64,000 bases of DNA, from positions 62,001 through 126,000 of the forward strand of contig JAAEPF010000055.1 in NCBI GenBank assembly GCA_024222295.1, in the 5' to 3' direction. Origin of the DNA: Actinomycetes bacterium (GTDB lineage Bacteria > Actinomycetota > Acidimicrobiia > Acidimicrobiales > Microtrichaceae). Made by a program: the position numbers and the translations under genes. Below are positions 53,458 to 61,334 of the stretch, piece after piece. The first letter of the stretch is position 1, and each line of letters opens with the position of its first letter. The notes under the pieces are model-generated. The model ran no database searches. It was given only the letters and a program-made list of their open reading frames with translations, and was not told the DNA's origin.

Positions 53458-54429
53458 TCAGCCGTCGAGGCCCCTCAGGTCCATCAGCTTGAACCCGCCG
53501 GGTTCGCGGGCGTCGAGGGCGGCCTCTGTGCTGGCCGCTGCAAGCGCATGCGGCGGTGTGGCGCCATCTGCCATGGCGACGCCGATCACCATTCGCAGCC
53601 CCACGGGGCCCTGCTCACTCGGCACCGGCTCCACCACCGTCGACAGGAGTCGGTAGGCAACCCCCGCGGCGTCCTGCTCGTCGTGCAGGTCCTCGGCCAC
53701 CACCACCAGTACGTCGGGCTCCACCAGGGCCACGGTGTCGGCGGGGCGGAGGCGCTGGCGCACCCGATCGATGCATCCCTGCAGCTCGGCCACCGACACC
53801 TCGGTTGCCTCGCCGGCGTCGTCGTCGAGTCCGAGTTCGCACCGGATGAGCGCGTAAGGGGCCTGGTTGGTATTGCTGCGTCGCGCCGCCGACGCGAGCG
53901 CCAGGTCGAGGCTCTTGCGGTTGGGCAGCCCGGTCGCCGTGTCGGTCGTGTCGGCGGTTGCCTCGGCCATCCGGGCACTGCGGTCACTGCGTTCGCGGCG
54001 GCGCTCGGCGCTGCGGTCATGCGCGATGCACATGAGGGCTACGCCGGGGGTATCGCCGAGCAGTCCCAGGTGCAGGCTCATCGGTCGCACCCTGCCGTCG
54101 GCGCCGACGAGCCGTGCCTCGGTGCCGTGAGTCGCCGACGCGGCGCCATCGGCCAGCTCGCCGATCACGGCCTCCACCGTCGCCCGGTCGTCGTCGATCA
54201 CCCAGGCGGAGAGGCGCTCGCCATGCAGTTCCCCGGAGGGCCTTCCGCACACGCGGGCGAAGGGGGCGTTGGCCTGAAGCACTCTCGCCTGGCTGTCGAG
54301 CAACGCGACCGGCACTGCGGCGTCCTCGAGCACGCCGAGTACGGTCGCGAGTTCGGCGGTAGTGCTCGTGGATTGGCTGCGATCGACGCCGGCGTCGTTG
54401 CCTGAGCGATTCCCCACTTCCTCTGTCAC
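53458..54429 (-). CDS. PAS domain protein with degenerate GGDEF-like domain
   Basis: The 323-residue protein has a PAS sensor at residues about 20-145 (VPVALLDSQARVLQANAPFARVCGR has typical PAS spacing). A domain that starts like GGDEF proteins follows (TATGLPNRKSLDLAL). Where GG[D/E]EF should be, the sequence reads LVEPDVLVVVAED, so cyclase activity is unlikely. It may bind nucleotide or act as a structural partner. It sits between sufB and sufD on the opposite strand. GTG at 54429 is chosen because the divergent small gene begins 41 bp away and CAGGAT ends 6 nt before it. Function is unknown. Confidence 0.7.
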   Translation of the reverse strand: MTEEVGNRSGNDAGVDRSQSTSTTAELATVLGVLEDAAVPVALLDSQARVLQANAPFARVCGRPSGELHGERLSAWVIDDDRATVEAVIGELADGAASATHGTEARLVGADGRVRPMSLHLGLLGDTPGVALMCIAHDRSAERRRERSDRSARMAEATADTTDTATGLPNRKSLDLALASAARRSNTNQAPYALIRCELGLDDDAGEATEVSVAELQGCIDRVRQRLRPADTVALVEPDVLVVVAEDLHDEQDAAGVAYRLLSTVVEPVPSEQGPVGLRMVIGVAMADGATPPHALAAASTEAALDAREPGGFKLMDLRGLDG

Positions 54430-54470
54430 GGCGCCATCCTGACACCTCCGCAGTTGGGCATGATGGATGG

Positions 54471-54824
54471 ATGCCGATGCGACAGGACTGCAAGTTCTTC
54501 GAGTCGAGGACCTATGCCAACGGTGAAACGGTGCGCAAGTGTGACCTCGACTTGGCTCCGGAGGCGCCATGGCGCTGCCCTGATGATTGCGAGGCGTTCC
54601 AGCGCCGGATGGCCGACGTCAATTGGGCGCACGGCACGCTGGTGACGCCCGAGACGCCGGCGGAGCCGCCCGGTCTAGGTGAGGACGACTCGATCGCGGC
54701 GCTGCTGGATGCGGCGGAGGACATCGTCAACGAGGCCGCCCCTTCGGTGATCGCTGACGTGGACGGGGAGCGCCACGCCCGCAGGTCTGGCTGGAAGCGG
54801 TTCTTCAGGCGGAACAAGGACTGA
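54471..54824 (+). CDS. Small four-cysteine conserved hypothetical protein
   Basis: The 117-residue protein has cysteines at residues 7, 24, 36 and 40 (QDCKFF, RKCDLDL, RCPDDCEAF), a spacing that could bind zinc or an Fe-S cluster. An acidic helical stretch and a strongly basic tail (RRSGWKRFFRRNKD) follow. I recognise no family. Its place immediately upstream of sufD and its cysteines suggest an accessory Fe-S role (inference). ATG at 54471 lies 6 nt after CATGAT, a possible leaderless -10; ATG at 54477 is also possible. A 97-bp gap with the sufD promoter follows. Confidence 0.6.
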   Translation: MPMRQDCKFFESRTYANGETVRKCDLDLAPEAPWRCPDDCEAFQRRMADVNWAHGTLVTPETPAEPPGLGEDDSIAALLDAAEDIVNEAAPSVIADVDGERHARRSGWKRFFRRNKD

Positions 54825-54890
54825 CGGTGCTCCGCAGGGGCCGGTCCGGCAGTGGGCCCAGCCGGCCGGCCGGGCCTGCGCCGACGTGAA

Positions 54891-54921
54891 TTGCACTATC
54901 GCCATAGTGTAAATTATCCGC
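54891..54921 (+). promoter_or_regulatory. sufD promoter and palindromic suf operator
   Basis: CACTAT-CGCC-ATAGTG at 54894-54909 is a perfect 6-bp-arm palindrome. It runs into TAAATT at 54910-54915, the likely -10, followed 6 nt later by the GTG of sufD. A bound repressor would cover the region between -35 and -10. The same motif recurs upstream of the second sufC and, in altered form, of sufB. Confidence 0.75.
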
Positions 54922-56229
54922 GTGCAGTTGCCCTTCGACCCCCAATCGGCGACGCGCATTCCAGGCGAAAACTGGCTGAAGGAGTGGCGGCGCGGGCGGG
55001 CCTCGGTCGCCGAAGCGATGCCCACTCCCGACACCGATGCCGAGGAATGGCGCTACAGCCGCATAGCTGACCTACCCGCCTCGCGGTTCATCCCGGTCGA
55101 CTCCGCTGACCCAACGAGTTCGGGGATCGTTCCCGAAGCCGCTGCCGCCGCGCTCGAGGCACTCGGAGAGCACTGCGGCCACATCGTGACCGTCGACGGC
55201 GTGATTACCTCTGCGATGGGATGTGCTGACGCGGAGGCATCGGGGGTCACCTTCGGTCCTGCAACGAGCGCCGACCCCCTGGGGCCGGCCGATGCCCCGT
55301 CCAACGATGCCTTCTCGGCATGGAACGCCGCCCTGGCGCCCACCCCCGTGGTGATAGAAGTGCCGGCTGGAGCCGAACTCGACCGACCGATGGTGGTGGT
55401 GAACCACGTTTCCACCCCCGGCGTCGCCGCCTTCCCGCGGCTGGTGCTGCGATGCGGCGACAACTCGCGGGTGTCGTTGATCGAGGTCAACGTGTCAGAC
55501 GACGTCGCCGCGTTGTTCGCACCGGTCACCGAGGTGGTTGTCGCAGCAGCGGCGCGGGTGAGCCATTGCGTCGTGCAGGATCTGGGCCCCCAGGTCGCCC
55601 AGGTGGGCACGCTTGGCGCCACCGTCGCGCAGCAGGCGACCTGGCTGGCAGGGGTCGCGCAGATGGGTGGCGACTATGCGCGCTTGCGGATCGACTGCCA
55701 CCTCGATGGTCGGGGTGCCGCAGGCGACGTTGCAGCGGCCTACCTCGCAGGAGGGGAGCGCATGGTCGACCTGCGTACCTTCCAGCGGCACCAAGCCCCT
55801 GACACCACCAGCGACCTCTACTTCAAAGGCGCGCTCGCGGATTCTGCCCACTCGGTGTACACGGGCATGATCCACATCGCCGAGGGTGCCCGTGGCACCG
55901 ATGCCGTGCAGGCCAACCGGGTCGTGAAGCTTTCCGAGGACGCGTGGGCGGAGTCGGTGCCCAACCTCGAGATCGAGAACAACGACGTGCGATGTGCCCA
56001 CGCGTCGACGGTCGGCCCCGTCGACGAGGAGCAGCAGTACTACCTCGAGAGCAGGGGAGTGCCGCCCGATGCCGCCCAGCGTCTGATCGTCGGAGGCTTC
56101 TTCGACGATGCCCTCGATCACTTCCCGGTTCCCGAGGCGAGGGTGCTGGTGACGAGCAGGATCGACTCCGAGCTCGACCGCCATCTCGCGCCTGCCGGCG
56201 TGGGCGACTCGGCGGGGGCACCAAGGTGA
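54922..56229 (+). CDS. sufD: Fe-S cluster assembly protein SufD
   Basis: The 435-residue SufD partner of SufB has a central beta-helix (FPRLVLRCGDNSRVSLIEVN, VVAAAARVSHCVVQDLGPQV) and the C-terminal family region HQAPDTTSDLYFKGALADSA, then CAHASTVGPVDEEQQYYLESRG. This contains the conserved histidine used with SufB for cluster formation. The N-terminal part has EWRYSRIADLP, typical of SufD. The GTG start is 6 nt after TAAATT, so the mRNA is probably leaderless. Its stop overlaps the Rieske ferredoxin start by 4 bp. Confidence 0.93.
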   Translation: MQLPFDPQSATRIPGENWLKEWRRGRASVAEAMPTPDTDAEEWRYSRIADLPASRFIPVDSADPTSSGIVPEAAAAALEALGEHCGHIVTVDGVITSAMGCADAEASGVTFGPATSADPLGPADAPSNDAFSAWNAALAPTPVVIEVPAGAELDRPMVVVNHVSTPGVAAFPRLVLRCGDNSRVSLIEVNVSDDVAALFAPVTEVVVAAAARVSHCVVQDLGPQVAQVGTLGATVAQQATWLAGVAQMGGDYARLRIDCHLDGRGAAGDVAAAYLAGGERMVDLRTFQRHQAPDTTSDLYFKGALADSAHSVYTGMIHIAEGARGTDAVQANRVVKLSEDAWAESVPNLEIENNDVRCAHASTVGPVDEEQQYYLESRGVPPDAAQRLIVGGFFDDALDHFPVPEARVLVTSRIDSELDRHLAPAGVGDSAGAPR

Positions 56230-56549
56230 GCCGCACCCGAGTGGCCTCCCTGGGCGAGCTGACCGACGGTGAGGCGACCCGTGTCGAAGTCGATGGGGTG
56301 GGTGTGGCACTGGTGCGCGTGGGCCAGGACGTCTATGCGATCGGCGACCGGTGCAGTCACGCTGACGTGTCGCTGTCCGGCGGCGAGGTGGATGAAGACG
56401 AGTGCACCCTGGAGTGCCCCAAGCACGGAAGTGCATTCGACCTCCGGAGCGGGGAGCCACAGTCGCTGCCGGCGCTGCGGCCAGTGCCGGTCTGGGATGC
56501 CGAGGTGGTCGATGGAGATGTCTGGCTGAGCGCGGCGGAGGACTCATGA
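56226..56549 (+). CDS. Rieske-type ferredoxin in the suf operon
   Basis: The 107-residue protein has a complete Rieske [2Fe-2S] site: RCSHADVSL (Cys-x-His) and ECPKHGSAFD (Cys-x2-His). It resembles the ferredoxin subunit of dioxygenases. In actinobacterial suf operons such a gene commonly lies between sufD and sufC, where it probably supplies electrons for cluster assembly or is an early client. The start is GTG overlapping the sufD stop, and the stop overlaps the sufC ATG, so all three are translated together. Confidence 0.92.
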   Translation: MSRTRVASLGELTDGEATRVEVDGVGVALVRVGQDVYAIGDRCSHADVSLSGGEVDEDECTLECPKHGSAFDLRSGEPQSLPALRPVPVWDAEVVDGDVWLSAAEDS

Positions 56550-57364
56550 GCGAACTGGTGATCGAAGGCCTGACCGCATCGGTCGGCGACAAGCAGATAC
56601 TCGACGGCGTCGACCTGGTGGTCCGCTCCGGCGAGGTCCATGCGGTGATGGGGCCGAATGGCTCCGGCAAGTCGACCCTTTCCCACGTGCTCATGGGCCG
56701 CCACGGCTATGAGGTCACGGGCGGCAACGTCACGCTCGACGGCGTCGACCTGCTCGCCCTTCCGACGTGGCAACGTGCTGCGGCAGGGTTGTTCCTGGCG
56801 TTTCAGTACCCCACGGAGGTGCCCGGGGTGGCCCTCGGGGAGATGCTCGGTGAGGCGCTCTCGGCGGCGGGCCGGGACGCGGCCGCGGTGGGAGAGAGCC
56901 TCGCGGTCGAGGCAGACCGGCTGGGCTTCGACCCGTCGCTGATCGACAGGCCCCTCAACGTGGACCTCTCCGGCGGCGAGAAGAAGCGCAACGACACCCT
57001 CCAGATGTCGGTGCTGGCACCGCGGATCGCAGTGCTCGACGAGATCGACTCCGGTCTCGACGTCGACGCGCTGCGAGCAGTGTCGAAGCGCATCGAGGAC
57101 GCCACCCGTGACGGCCTCGAGGGTGGCCCGCCGCTCGGCGTGCTCGCCATCACCCATTACACGCGACTGCTCGAGGAGTTGCGTGCCGACCGCGTGCACA
57201 TCTTCGTGGCCGGACGGATTGTGGAGTCCGGCGGTCCGGAGTTGGCCGACCGCCTCGAGGTCGAGGGCTACGCGGCCTGGACCGATGGCATGGCGGTCGA
57301 CGAAGGCGACTCCGAGCCCGAACGGCCGGTCATCGACGACCCGTTTGCCGACCCCCTGCTCTGA
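56546..57364 (+). CDS. sufC: Fe-S cluster assembly ATPase SufC (copy 1)
   Basis: The 272-residue ABC ATPase has Walker A GPNGSGKS at residues 36-43, the signature LSGGEKKRND, Walker B AVLDEIDSGLD and an H-loop in AITHYTRLLEEL. SufC-specific features are FQYPTEVPGV and the DSGLD after Walker B. It has an isoleucine in DEID where copy 2 and most SufC proteins have DETD. A C-terminal acidic extension of about 30 residues (from about 245) is unusual. It is the last gene of sufD-Rieske-sufC and overlaps its upstream neighbour by 4 bp. It is one of two SufC proteins in this locus. Confidence 0.93.
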   Translation: MSELVIEGLTASVGDKQILDGVDLVVRSGEVHAVMGPNGSGKSTLSHVLMGRHGYEVTGGNVTLDGVDLLALPTWQRAAAGLFLAFQYPTEVPGVALGEMLGEALSAAGRDAAAVGESLAVEADRLGFDPSLIDRPLNVDLSGGEKKRNDTLQMSVLAPRIAVLDEIDSGLDVDALRAVSKRIEDATRDGLEGGPPLGVLAITHYTRLLEELRADRVHIFVAGRIVESGGPELADRLEVEGYAAWTDGMAVDEGDSEPERPVIDDPFADPLL

Positions 57365-57389
57365 GCCCGGGGCGACTGCCAGGGCGTGC

Positions 57390-57421
57390 CCCCAACCGAC
57401 TGGCTGCAGCAGCGGCTGGGG
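57390..57421. terminator. Stem-loop between convergent sufC and sufU
   Basis: CCCCA-A-CCG pairs with CGG-C-TGGGG, leaving one mismatch and a 14-nt loop, in the 63-bp gap between the two stops. There is no U tract. Bidirectional termination is inferred from position. Confidence 0.35.
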
Positions 57422-57427
57422 TCGGGC

Positions 57428-57925
57428 TCAGTTGCTCGCTGCCTGCTCGAGGCCTTCTGCGAGGGTGTTCCAGCTCAACGTGGCGCACTTGATCCGCACC
57501 GGGAACTTCACCACACCGCGCAGCGCACCCAGGTCGCCCAGTCCTCCGGTGGGGTCGGAGTCGTCGACTTCGGGAGGGTCGGCGGCGCCCTCGAGTTCGC
57601 CCTCGTGGATCGACATCATGGCCTTGAAGGACCGCGACAGCTCCTGGACCTCGCCGACGGTGCGACCCTTCACCGCGGCCGACATCATCGACGCCGAGGA
57701 CTGGGAGATGGAGCACCCCTGGCCACCGATGGCGATGTCTTCCACGATCGCGTCATCACCCTTCGAAGGGTCGTCGAGCGTCAGGTACACGACGATCTCG
57801 TCGCCGCACAGGGGATTGAATCCCTCGGCGCGCGACGCCGGCGGCACCGGCAGCTCGCCGCGGTTGCGCGGGCTTCGGTAGTGGTCGAGGATGATCTCGC
57901 GGTAGAGGTCTTCGAGGTCCGACAT
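57428..57925 (-). CDS. sufU: SufU, sulfur-transfer/scaffold protein
   Basis: The 165-residue IscU-like SufU protein has conserved ligands C40 and D42 (NPLCGDEI), C71 (GGQGCSIS) and C147 (IKCATLSW). The insertion between the second and third cysteine separates SufU from IscU. In actinobacteria and Bacillus, SufU is a zinc-bound protein that takes persulfide from SufS and passes it to SufB. It is the last gene in the second operon, 21 bp after sufS, with GGAG before the ATG. Confidence 0.95.
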   Translation of the reverse strand: MSDLEDLYREIILDHYRSPRNRGELPVPPASRAEGFNPLCGDEIVVYLTLDDPSKGDDAIVEDIAIGGQGCSISQSSASMMSAAVKGRTVGEVQELSRSFKAMMSIHEGELEGAADPPEVDDSDPTGGLGDLGALRGVVKFPVRIKCATLSWNTLAEGLEQAASN

Positions 57926-57946
57926 GAGGTCTCCGTGTTGGTCTTC

Positions 57947-59215
57947 TCAGAAGGCGAAGAAGTCCCCGGAGGCCGCGATGGCCTCGGCGAGGGCGTCGAT
58001 GTCGTCTTCGTCGTTGTAGATGTACCACGATGCCCGGGCGGTCGCGCCAACACCTAGGCAGCGCATCAGCGGCTTGGCACAATGATGGCCGGGCCTGACG
58101 CACACGCCGCTCTGGTTGAGCACCTGTGAGAGATCGTGGGGATGGATGCCCGCGTAGGCGAAGCTCATCACACCACCGCGTTGGTCGGGCTCGGCCGGAC
58201 CATGGATGTTGAGGTCGTCGCCGAGCCGTTCGGTGAGGGTGCGCATGGCATATGCGGTGAGTTCGATCTCGTGTGCCCGCACGGCGTCCATGCCGAGGGC
58301 GCTGAGGTAGTCGACCGCGGCGCCGAGGCCAACTGCCTCGGCGACCGGTGGTGTGCCGGCCTCGAACTTGGCCGGCAGCTCCGCAGCAATGAAACCGTCC
58401 AGACGCACGTCGAGGATCATTCCGCCGCCGCCGAGGAACGGCGGCATCGCCTCGAGCAGCTCGCGCCGTGCCCACAGCACACCCACGCCGGTGGGTCCGC
58501 ACATCTTGTGACCGGAGAAGGCCATGAAGTCGACGCCGAGGTCAGTGACATCGGTGGGCAGGTGGGGGACCGACTGGCACGCGTCGAGGCACACGAGCGC
58601 ACCTGCCGCGTGGGCTGCCTCTGTGATCCGCTTCACCGGAGTGATCGTGCCGACGACGTTGGACATGGCCGTGAGGCCGACCAGCTTGGCCCCGTCCAGC
58701 AAGAGGTCGAGCTCGGACAGATCGAGTTGGGAGTCCTCGGTGAGGGGGATCCAGCGAATCTCGAAGCCTCGCTCCGCCGCGAGTTGCTGCCAGGGAACGA
58801 TGTCGGCGTGGTGCTCGAGCTGCGTCAGCACGATGGCGTCGCCGGGGCCGAGGTTGGCGCCACCCCAGCTCCGCGCCACGAGGTTGATCGCCTCGGTGGC
58901 GTTCTTGGTGAAGATGATCTCCTCGGTTGCCGGCGCCCCGATGAAGCGGGCGACCTTGGCCCGGGCCCCCTCGAGGGCGTTGGTGGCCGCCTCGGCGAGG
59001 TCGTACGCGGCCCGGTGCACGTTGGCGTGGTCGTTCTCGTAGTAGTGGTCCATCGCCTGCAGAACAGCGGTCGGCTTCTGCGAGGAGGCAGCGGAGTCGA
59101 GGAACACCAGCGGCGGGTCGGTGCGGTTGGTGAAGATCGGGAAGTCGGCCTTGATGGCAGCGGTGTCGAGCACGGTGGTGGCATCGCTGCGGGCACTCAC
59201 GTTGTCGCTCGCCAT
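57947..59215 (-). CDS. sufS: Cysteine desulfurase SufS
   Basis: The 422-residue class II PLP enzyme takes sulfur from cysteine. PLP lysine K237 lies in FSGHKMCGPTG. The active-site cysteine is C379 in RPGHHCAKPLM, and the N-terminal helix has FLDSAASSQKP. The histidine in LTQLEHHADIVPW is a cofactor-contacting residue of the family. It supplies persulfide to SufU, encoded just downstream. Its start overlaps the end of the second sufC gene by 19 bp, so the three-gene unit sufC-sufS-sufU is co-translated. Confidence 0.96.
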   Translation of the reverse strand: MASDNVSARSDATTVLDTAAIKADFPIFTNRTDPPLVFLDSAASSQKPTAVLQAMDHYYENDHANVHRAAYDLAEAATNALEGARAKVARFIGAPATEEIIFTKNATEAINLVARSWGGANLGPGDAIVLTQLEHHADIVPWQQLAAERGFEIRWIPLTEDSQLDLSELDLLLDGAKLVGLTAMSNVVGTITPVKRITEAAHAAGALVCLDACQSVPHLPTDVTDLGVDFMAFSGHKMCGPTGVGVLWARRELLEAMPPFLGGGGMILDVRLDGFIAAELPAKFEAGTPPVAEAVGLGAAVDYLSALGMDAVRAHEIELTAYAMRTLTERLGDDLNIHGPAEPDQRGGVMSFAYAGIHPHDLSQVLNQSGVCVRPGHHCAKPLMRCLGVGATARASWYIYNDEDDIDALAEAIAASGDFFAF

Positions 59216-60015
59216 TGGTCGAATCCTTCTTGCTCGAGCCGCTTGGCCAGTTCGGGGCCACCGGAGTCGACGATGCGGCCGTCGAGAAGGATATGGACCA
59301 CGTCGGGGGTGATGTAGTCCAGGAGCTTCTGGTAGTGGGTGATGACGACCACGCCCAGGTCCGGTCGGTCCTCGCGCACTGCGTTGACGCCGGCCGCCAC
59401 GACCTTCAGCGCGTCGATGTCGAGCCCCGAGTCGGTCTCGTCGAGGATCGCCAGATCGGGCTCGAGCATGGCCATCTGGAGCACCTCGTTGCGCTTCTTC
59501 TCGCCACCGGAGAAGCCCTCGTTGAGGAACCGATCGGCGAACGCCGGGTCCATGTCGAGGCGCTTCATCCATTCCATGATGGCGAGGCGGATCTCGAGTA
59601 CCGACAGGTCGATCCCCTTGCGCTGGGACAGTGCCTGGCGCAGGAACTGCCGCACCGGAACCCCGGCGACCTCCTGGGGATACTGGAAGGCCAGGAACAT
59701 GCCTTCGCGCCCGCGCAGGTCGGGTGACCAGTCGGTGACGTCATCGCCCTTGTAGCGCACGCTTCCCGAAGTCACCTCGTACTCCGGCGATCCCATCAGC
59801 ACGTTGGCGAGGGTCGACTTGCCCGAACCGTTGGGACCCATGAGCGCGTGGACCTCGCCGGGCGCTACCTGCAGGGTCACCCCGCGCAGGATGTCGCTCG
59901 ACACGGTGTCGCCGGTGTGGGCGCCATCGCCGGCCGACTCGTCGGCGTCAGCCGTTGCGGGGCGCGCGTGCAGGTCTCGGGTCTCGAACAGGGGGGTGGT
60001 GGCTGCGTCGGCCAT
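59197..60015 (-). CDS. sufC: Fe-S cluster assembly ATPase SufC (copy 2)
   Basis: The 272-residue ABC ATPase has Walker A GPNGSGKS at residues 60-67, signature FSGGEKKRNE, Walker B AILDETDSGLD and VVITHYQKLLDYI. Compared with copy 1 it has a polar insertion of about 20 residues near 20-40 (TADADESAGDGAHTGDTVSS) and lacks the C-terminal tail. It is the canonical form by its DETD motif. The ATG lies 6 nt after TACAAT on the minus strand, indicating a leaderless message under the suf operator at 60027-60047. The two SufC proteins differ widely, so this is not a recent duplication. Confidence 0.93.
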   Translation of the reverse strand: MADAATTPLFETRDLHARPATADADESAGDGAHTGDTVSSDILRGVTLQVAPGEVHALMGPNGSGKSTLANVLMGSPEYEVTSGSVRYKGDDVTDWSPDLRGREGMFLAFQYPQEVAGVPVRQFLRQALSQRKGIDLSVLEIRLAIMEWMKRLDMDPAFADRFLNEGFSGGEKKRNEVLQMAMLEPDLAILDETDSGLDIDALKVVAAGVNAVREDRPDLGVVVITHYQKLLDYITPDVVHILLDGRIVDSGGPELAKRLEQEGFDQWRATT

Positions 60016-60021
60016 GCCCCG

Positions 60022-60047
60022 ATTGTATTTGCACTACGGGGGTAGTG
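60022..60047 (-). promoter_or_regulatory. Promoter and palindromic suf operator of the sufC-sufS-sufU operon
   Basis: On the minus strand CACTAC-CCCC-GTAGTG at 60047-60032 is a perfect 6-bp-arm palindrome followed by CAAAT. It matches the sufD operator at 17 of 21 positions. TACAAT at 60027-60022 is a good -10, 6 nt before the ATG at 60015. Confidence 0.75.
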
Positions 60048-60218
60048 GAAATAGCTCGTCGTGAGACTTCAAACGGGCCCGCACGAGAGGTGGCTGACCG
60101 AGCTACGCCGGAGGCGCCCTTGCAATCGAGTATTCCTAGTGGTTTACTGGGAAAGATGCCGGGGGCCGAATGGCGATCGGCCGGTGAGGCGAACGGGCAG
60201 GCGATCTGAGGGGGTGAC
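60048..60218. other. Intergenic region upstream of the TauE-like gene
   Basis: This gap holds the start region of the TauE-like gene. TTGCAA at 60120-60125 and TTTACT at 60143-60148, with a 17-bp spacer, could form a promoter. TTCCTAGT-N5-ACTGGGAA at 60133-60153 can pair as an 8-bp stem with one G-T. I see no RNA gene. Confidence 0.35.
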
Positions 60219-61148
60219 ATGGAGCGGTTGCTGATCTTCTTTGCGGCAGGGCTGATCGCCCAGCTGTTCGACGGGTCCCTCGGCATGGGTTTCGGCGTGA
60301 TCGGCACCTCCGTGCTCGTCGCCGGGGGAGCGACCGCAGCTGCAGCTTCGGCGGTCATCCACGCAGCCAAGCTCGGGACCTCGGTGATATCCGGCACTGC
60401 TCACTGGCGGTTCGGCAACGTGCACTGGCGCACCGTTTGGGCAATCGGGCTGCCAGGGATGCTCGGGGGGTTCCTGGGTGCATGGTTCCTCAGTTCGGTC
60501 GACGGAGCATCCATGGCCCCGGTGACCGCCACCGTCCTGCTCATCCTCGGCATCCTGATGCTCGCCCGCTTCGCATTCGGTGCCACTCCTCCCACCGCCG
60601 AGCCGGACCACATCCGCAGGTCAGTTCTCGTTCCCGTCGGCCTCGTGGGCGGCACGGTCGACGCGATCGGCGGCGGGGGATGGGGACCGGTGGCCACACC
60701 CTCGCTCATGGGGCCGGCGCGCATGGAGCCCCGCCTCGCCATCGGCTCGGTTGCGGCCTCGGAATTCCTGGTCGCACTGGGCGCCGTGATCGGGTTCGCC
60801 CCGCACCTGGGTGACCTGGAGGTCGACTGGGGGCAGTTCGGGGCGTTGCTCGCCGGTGCCGCTGTGGCCGCGCCATTCGCAGCGTGGGCGGTGAAGGTGC
60901 TGCCGGTTCGGGTGCTCGGCACCTTCGTGGGGGCGATGATCGTCACCCTCAATCTGCGGACCATCCTCGCCGGCTTGGGTACTTCCGCGCTACTGGTGAC
61001 AGCGGTCGTCCTGGCGTGCATCCCCATGGCGGTGGTGCTGGTGACCCGCAGCGTGCACCTCGACCGCGAGGAGCAGGCAGTGTTGCGTAGCGCCGAGGCC
61101 CGCGACGTGCTCGAAGCCGCCGGCGCCTCCGAGTCCGGGCATTGCTGA
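60219..61148 (+). CDS. TauE/SafE-family (sulfite exporter-like) membrane protein
   Basis: The 309-residue protein has about eight transmembrane helices. It begins with a typical TauE/SafE half-repeat, LIAQLFDGSLGMGFGVIGTS, and a second half carries GLVGGTVDAIGGGGWGPVATP, the glycine-rich repeat that defines the family. Members move sulfite, sulfonates or other organic anions out of the cell. Placement next to a SUF locus hints at sulfur metabolism but does not prove it. The 186-bp gap after it holds no recognisable gene; one frame there reads as plausible protein for about 30 codons. Confidence 0.85.
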   Translation: MERLLIFFAAGLIAQLFDGSLGMGFGVIGTSVLVAGGATAAAASAVIHAAKLGTSVISGTAHWRFGNVHWRTVWAIGLPGMLGGFLGAWFLSSVDGASMAPVTATVLLILGILMLARFAFGATPPTAEPDHIRRSVLVPVGLVGGTVDAIGGGGWGPVATPSLMGPARMEPRLAIGSVAASEFLVALGAVIGFAPHLGDLEVDWGQFGALLAGAAVAAPFAAWAVKVLPVRVLGTFVGAMIVTLNLRTILAGLGTSALLVTAVVLACIPMAVVLVTRSVHLDREEQAVLRSAEARDVLEAAGASESGHC

Positions 61149-61322
61149 GCTCGTCCGGCCATTGGGCTGGACCGACCCGGCCAACCACGTCCTCTCTCCG
61201 GAGATCCGAGGCGTGCACTACTGCACCGTCTGAACCCCGGCGTGGGCCTACTGGTGGATGACCGCAGGCGCATTCGCCTGAGCCCCAAGGGGCGCACGTC
61301 CATCGAATCCAGCGGGGCGGTC

Positions 61323-61328
61323 TAGCCT
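61323..61328 (+). promoter_or_regulatory. Leaderless -10 box (TAGCCT) for the gene at 61335
   Basis: TAGCCT ends 6 nt before the ATG at 61335, with no ribosome site in between. Confidence 0.4.
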
Positions 61329-61334
61329 CTGGGC

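Noticed and set aside
60061-60125. GAGAGGTGG-containing leader before the TauE-like gene, considered as a SAM-type riboswitch
   Set aside because: The short match is not followed by the conserved S-box core or the required pseudoknot and P1 pairing, so no riboswitch call is justified.
61149-61334. Possible extra gene downstream of the TauE-like gene
   Set aside because: One frame reads plausibly for about 30 codons (LVRPLGWTDPANHVLSPEIR) but has no start signal and no recognisable family; it may be a relic.
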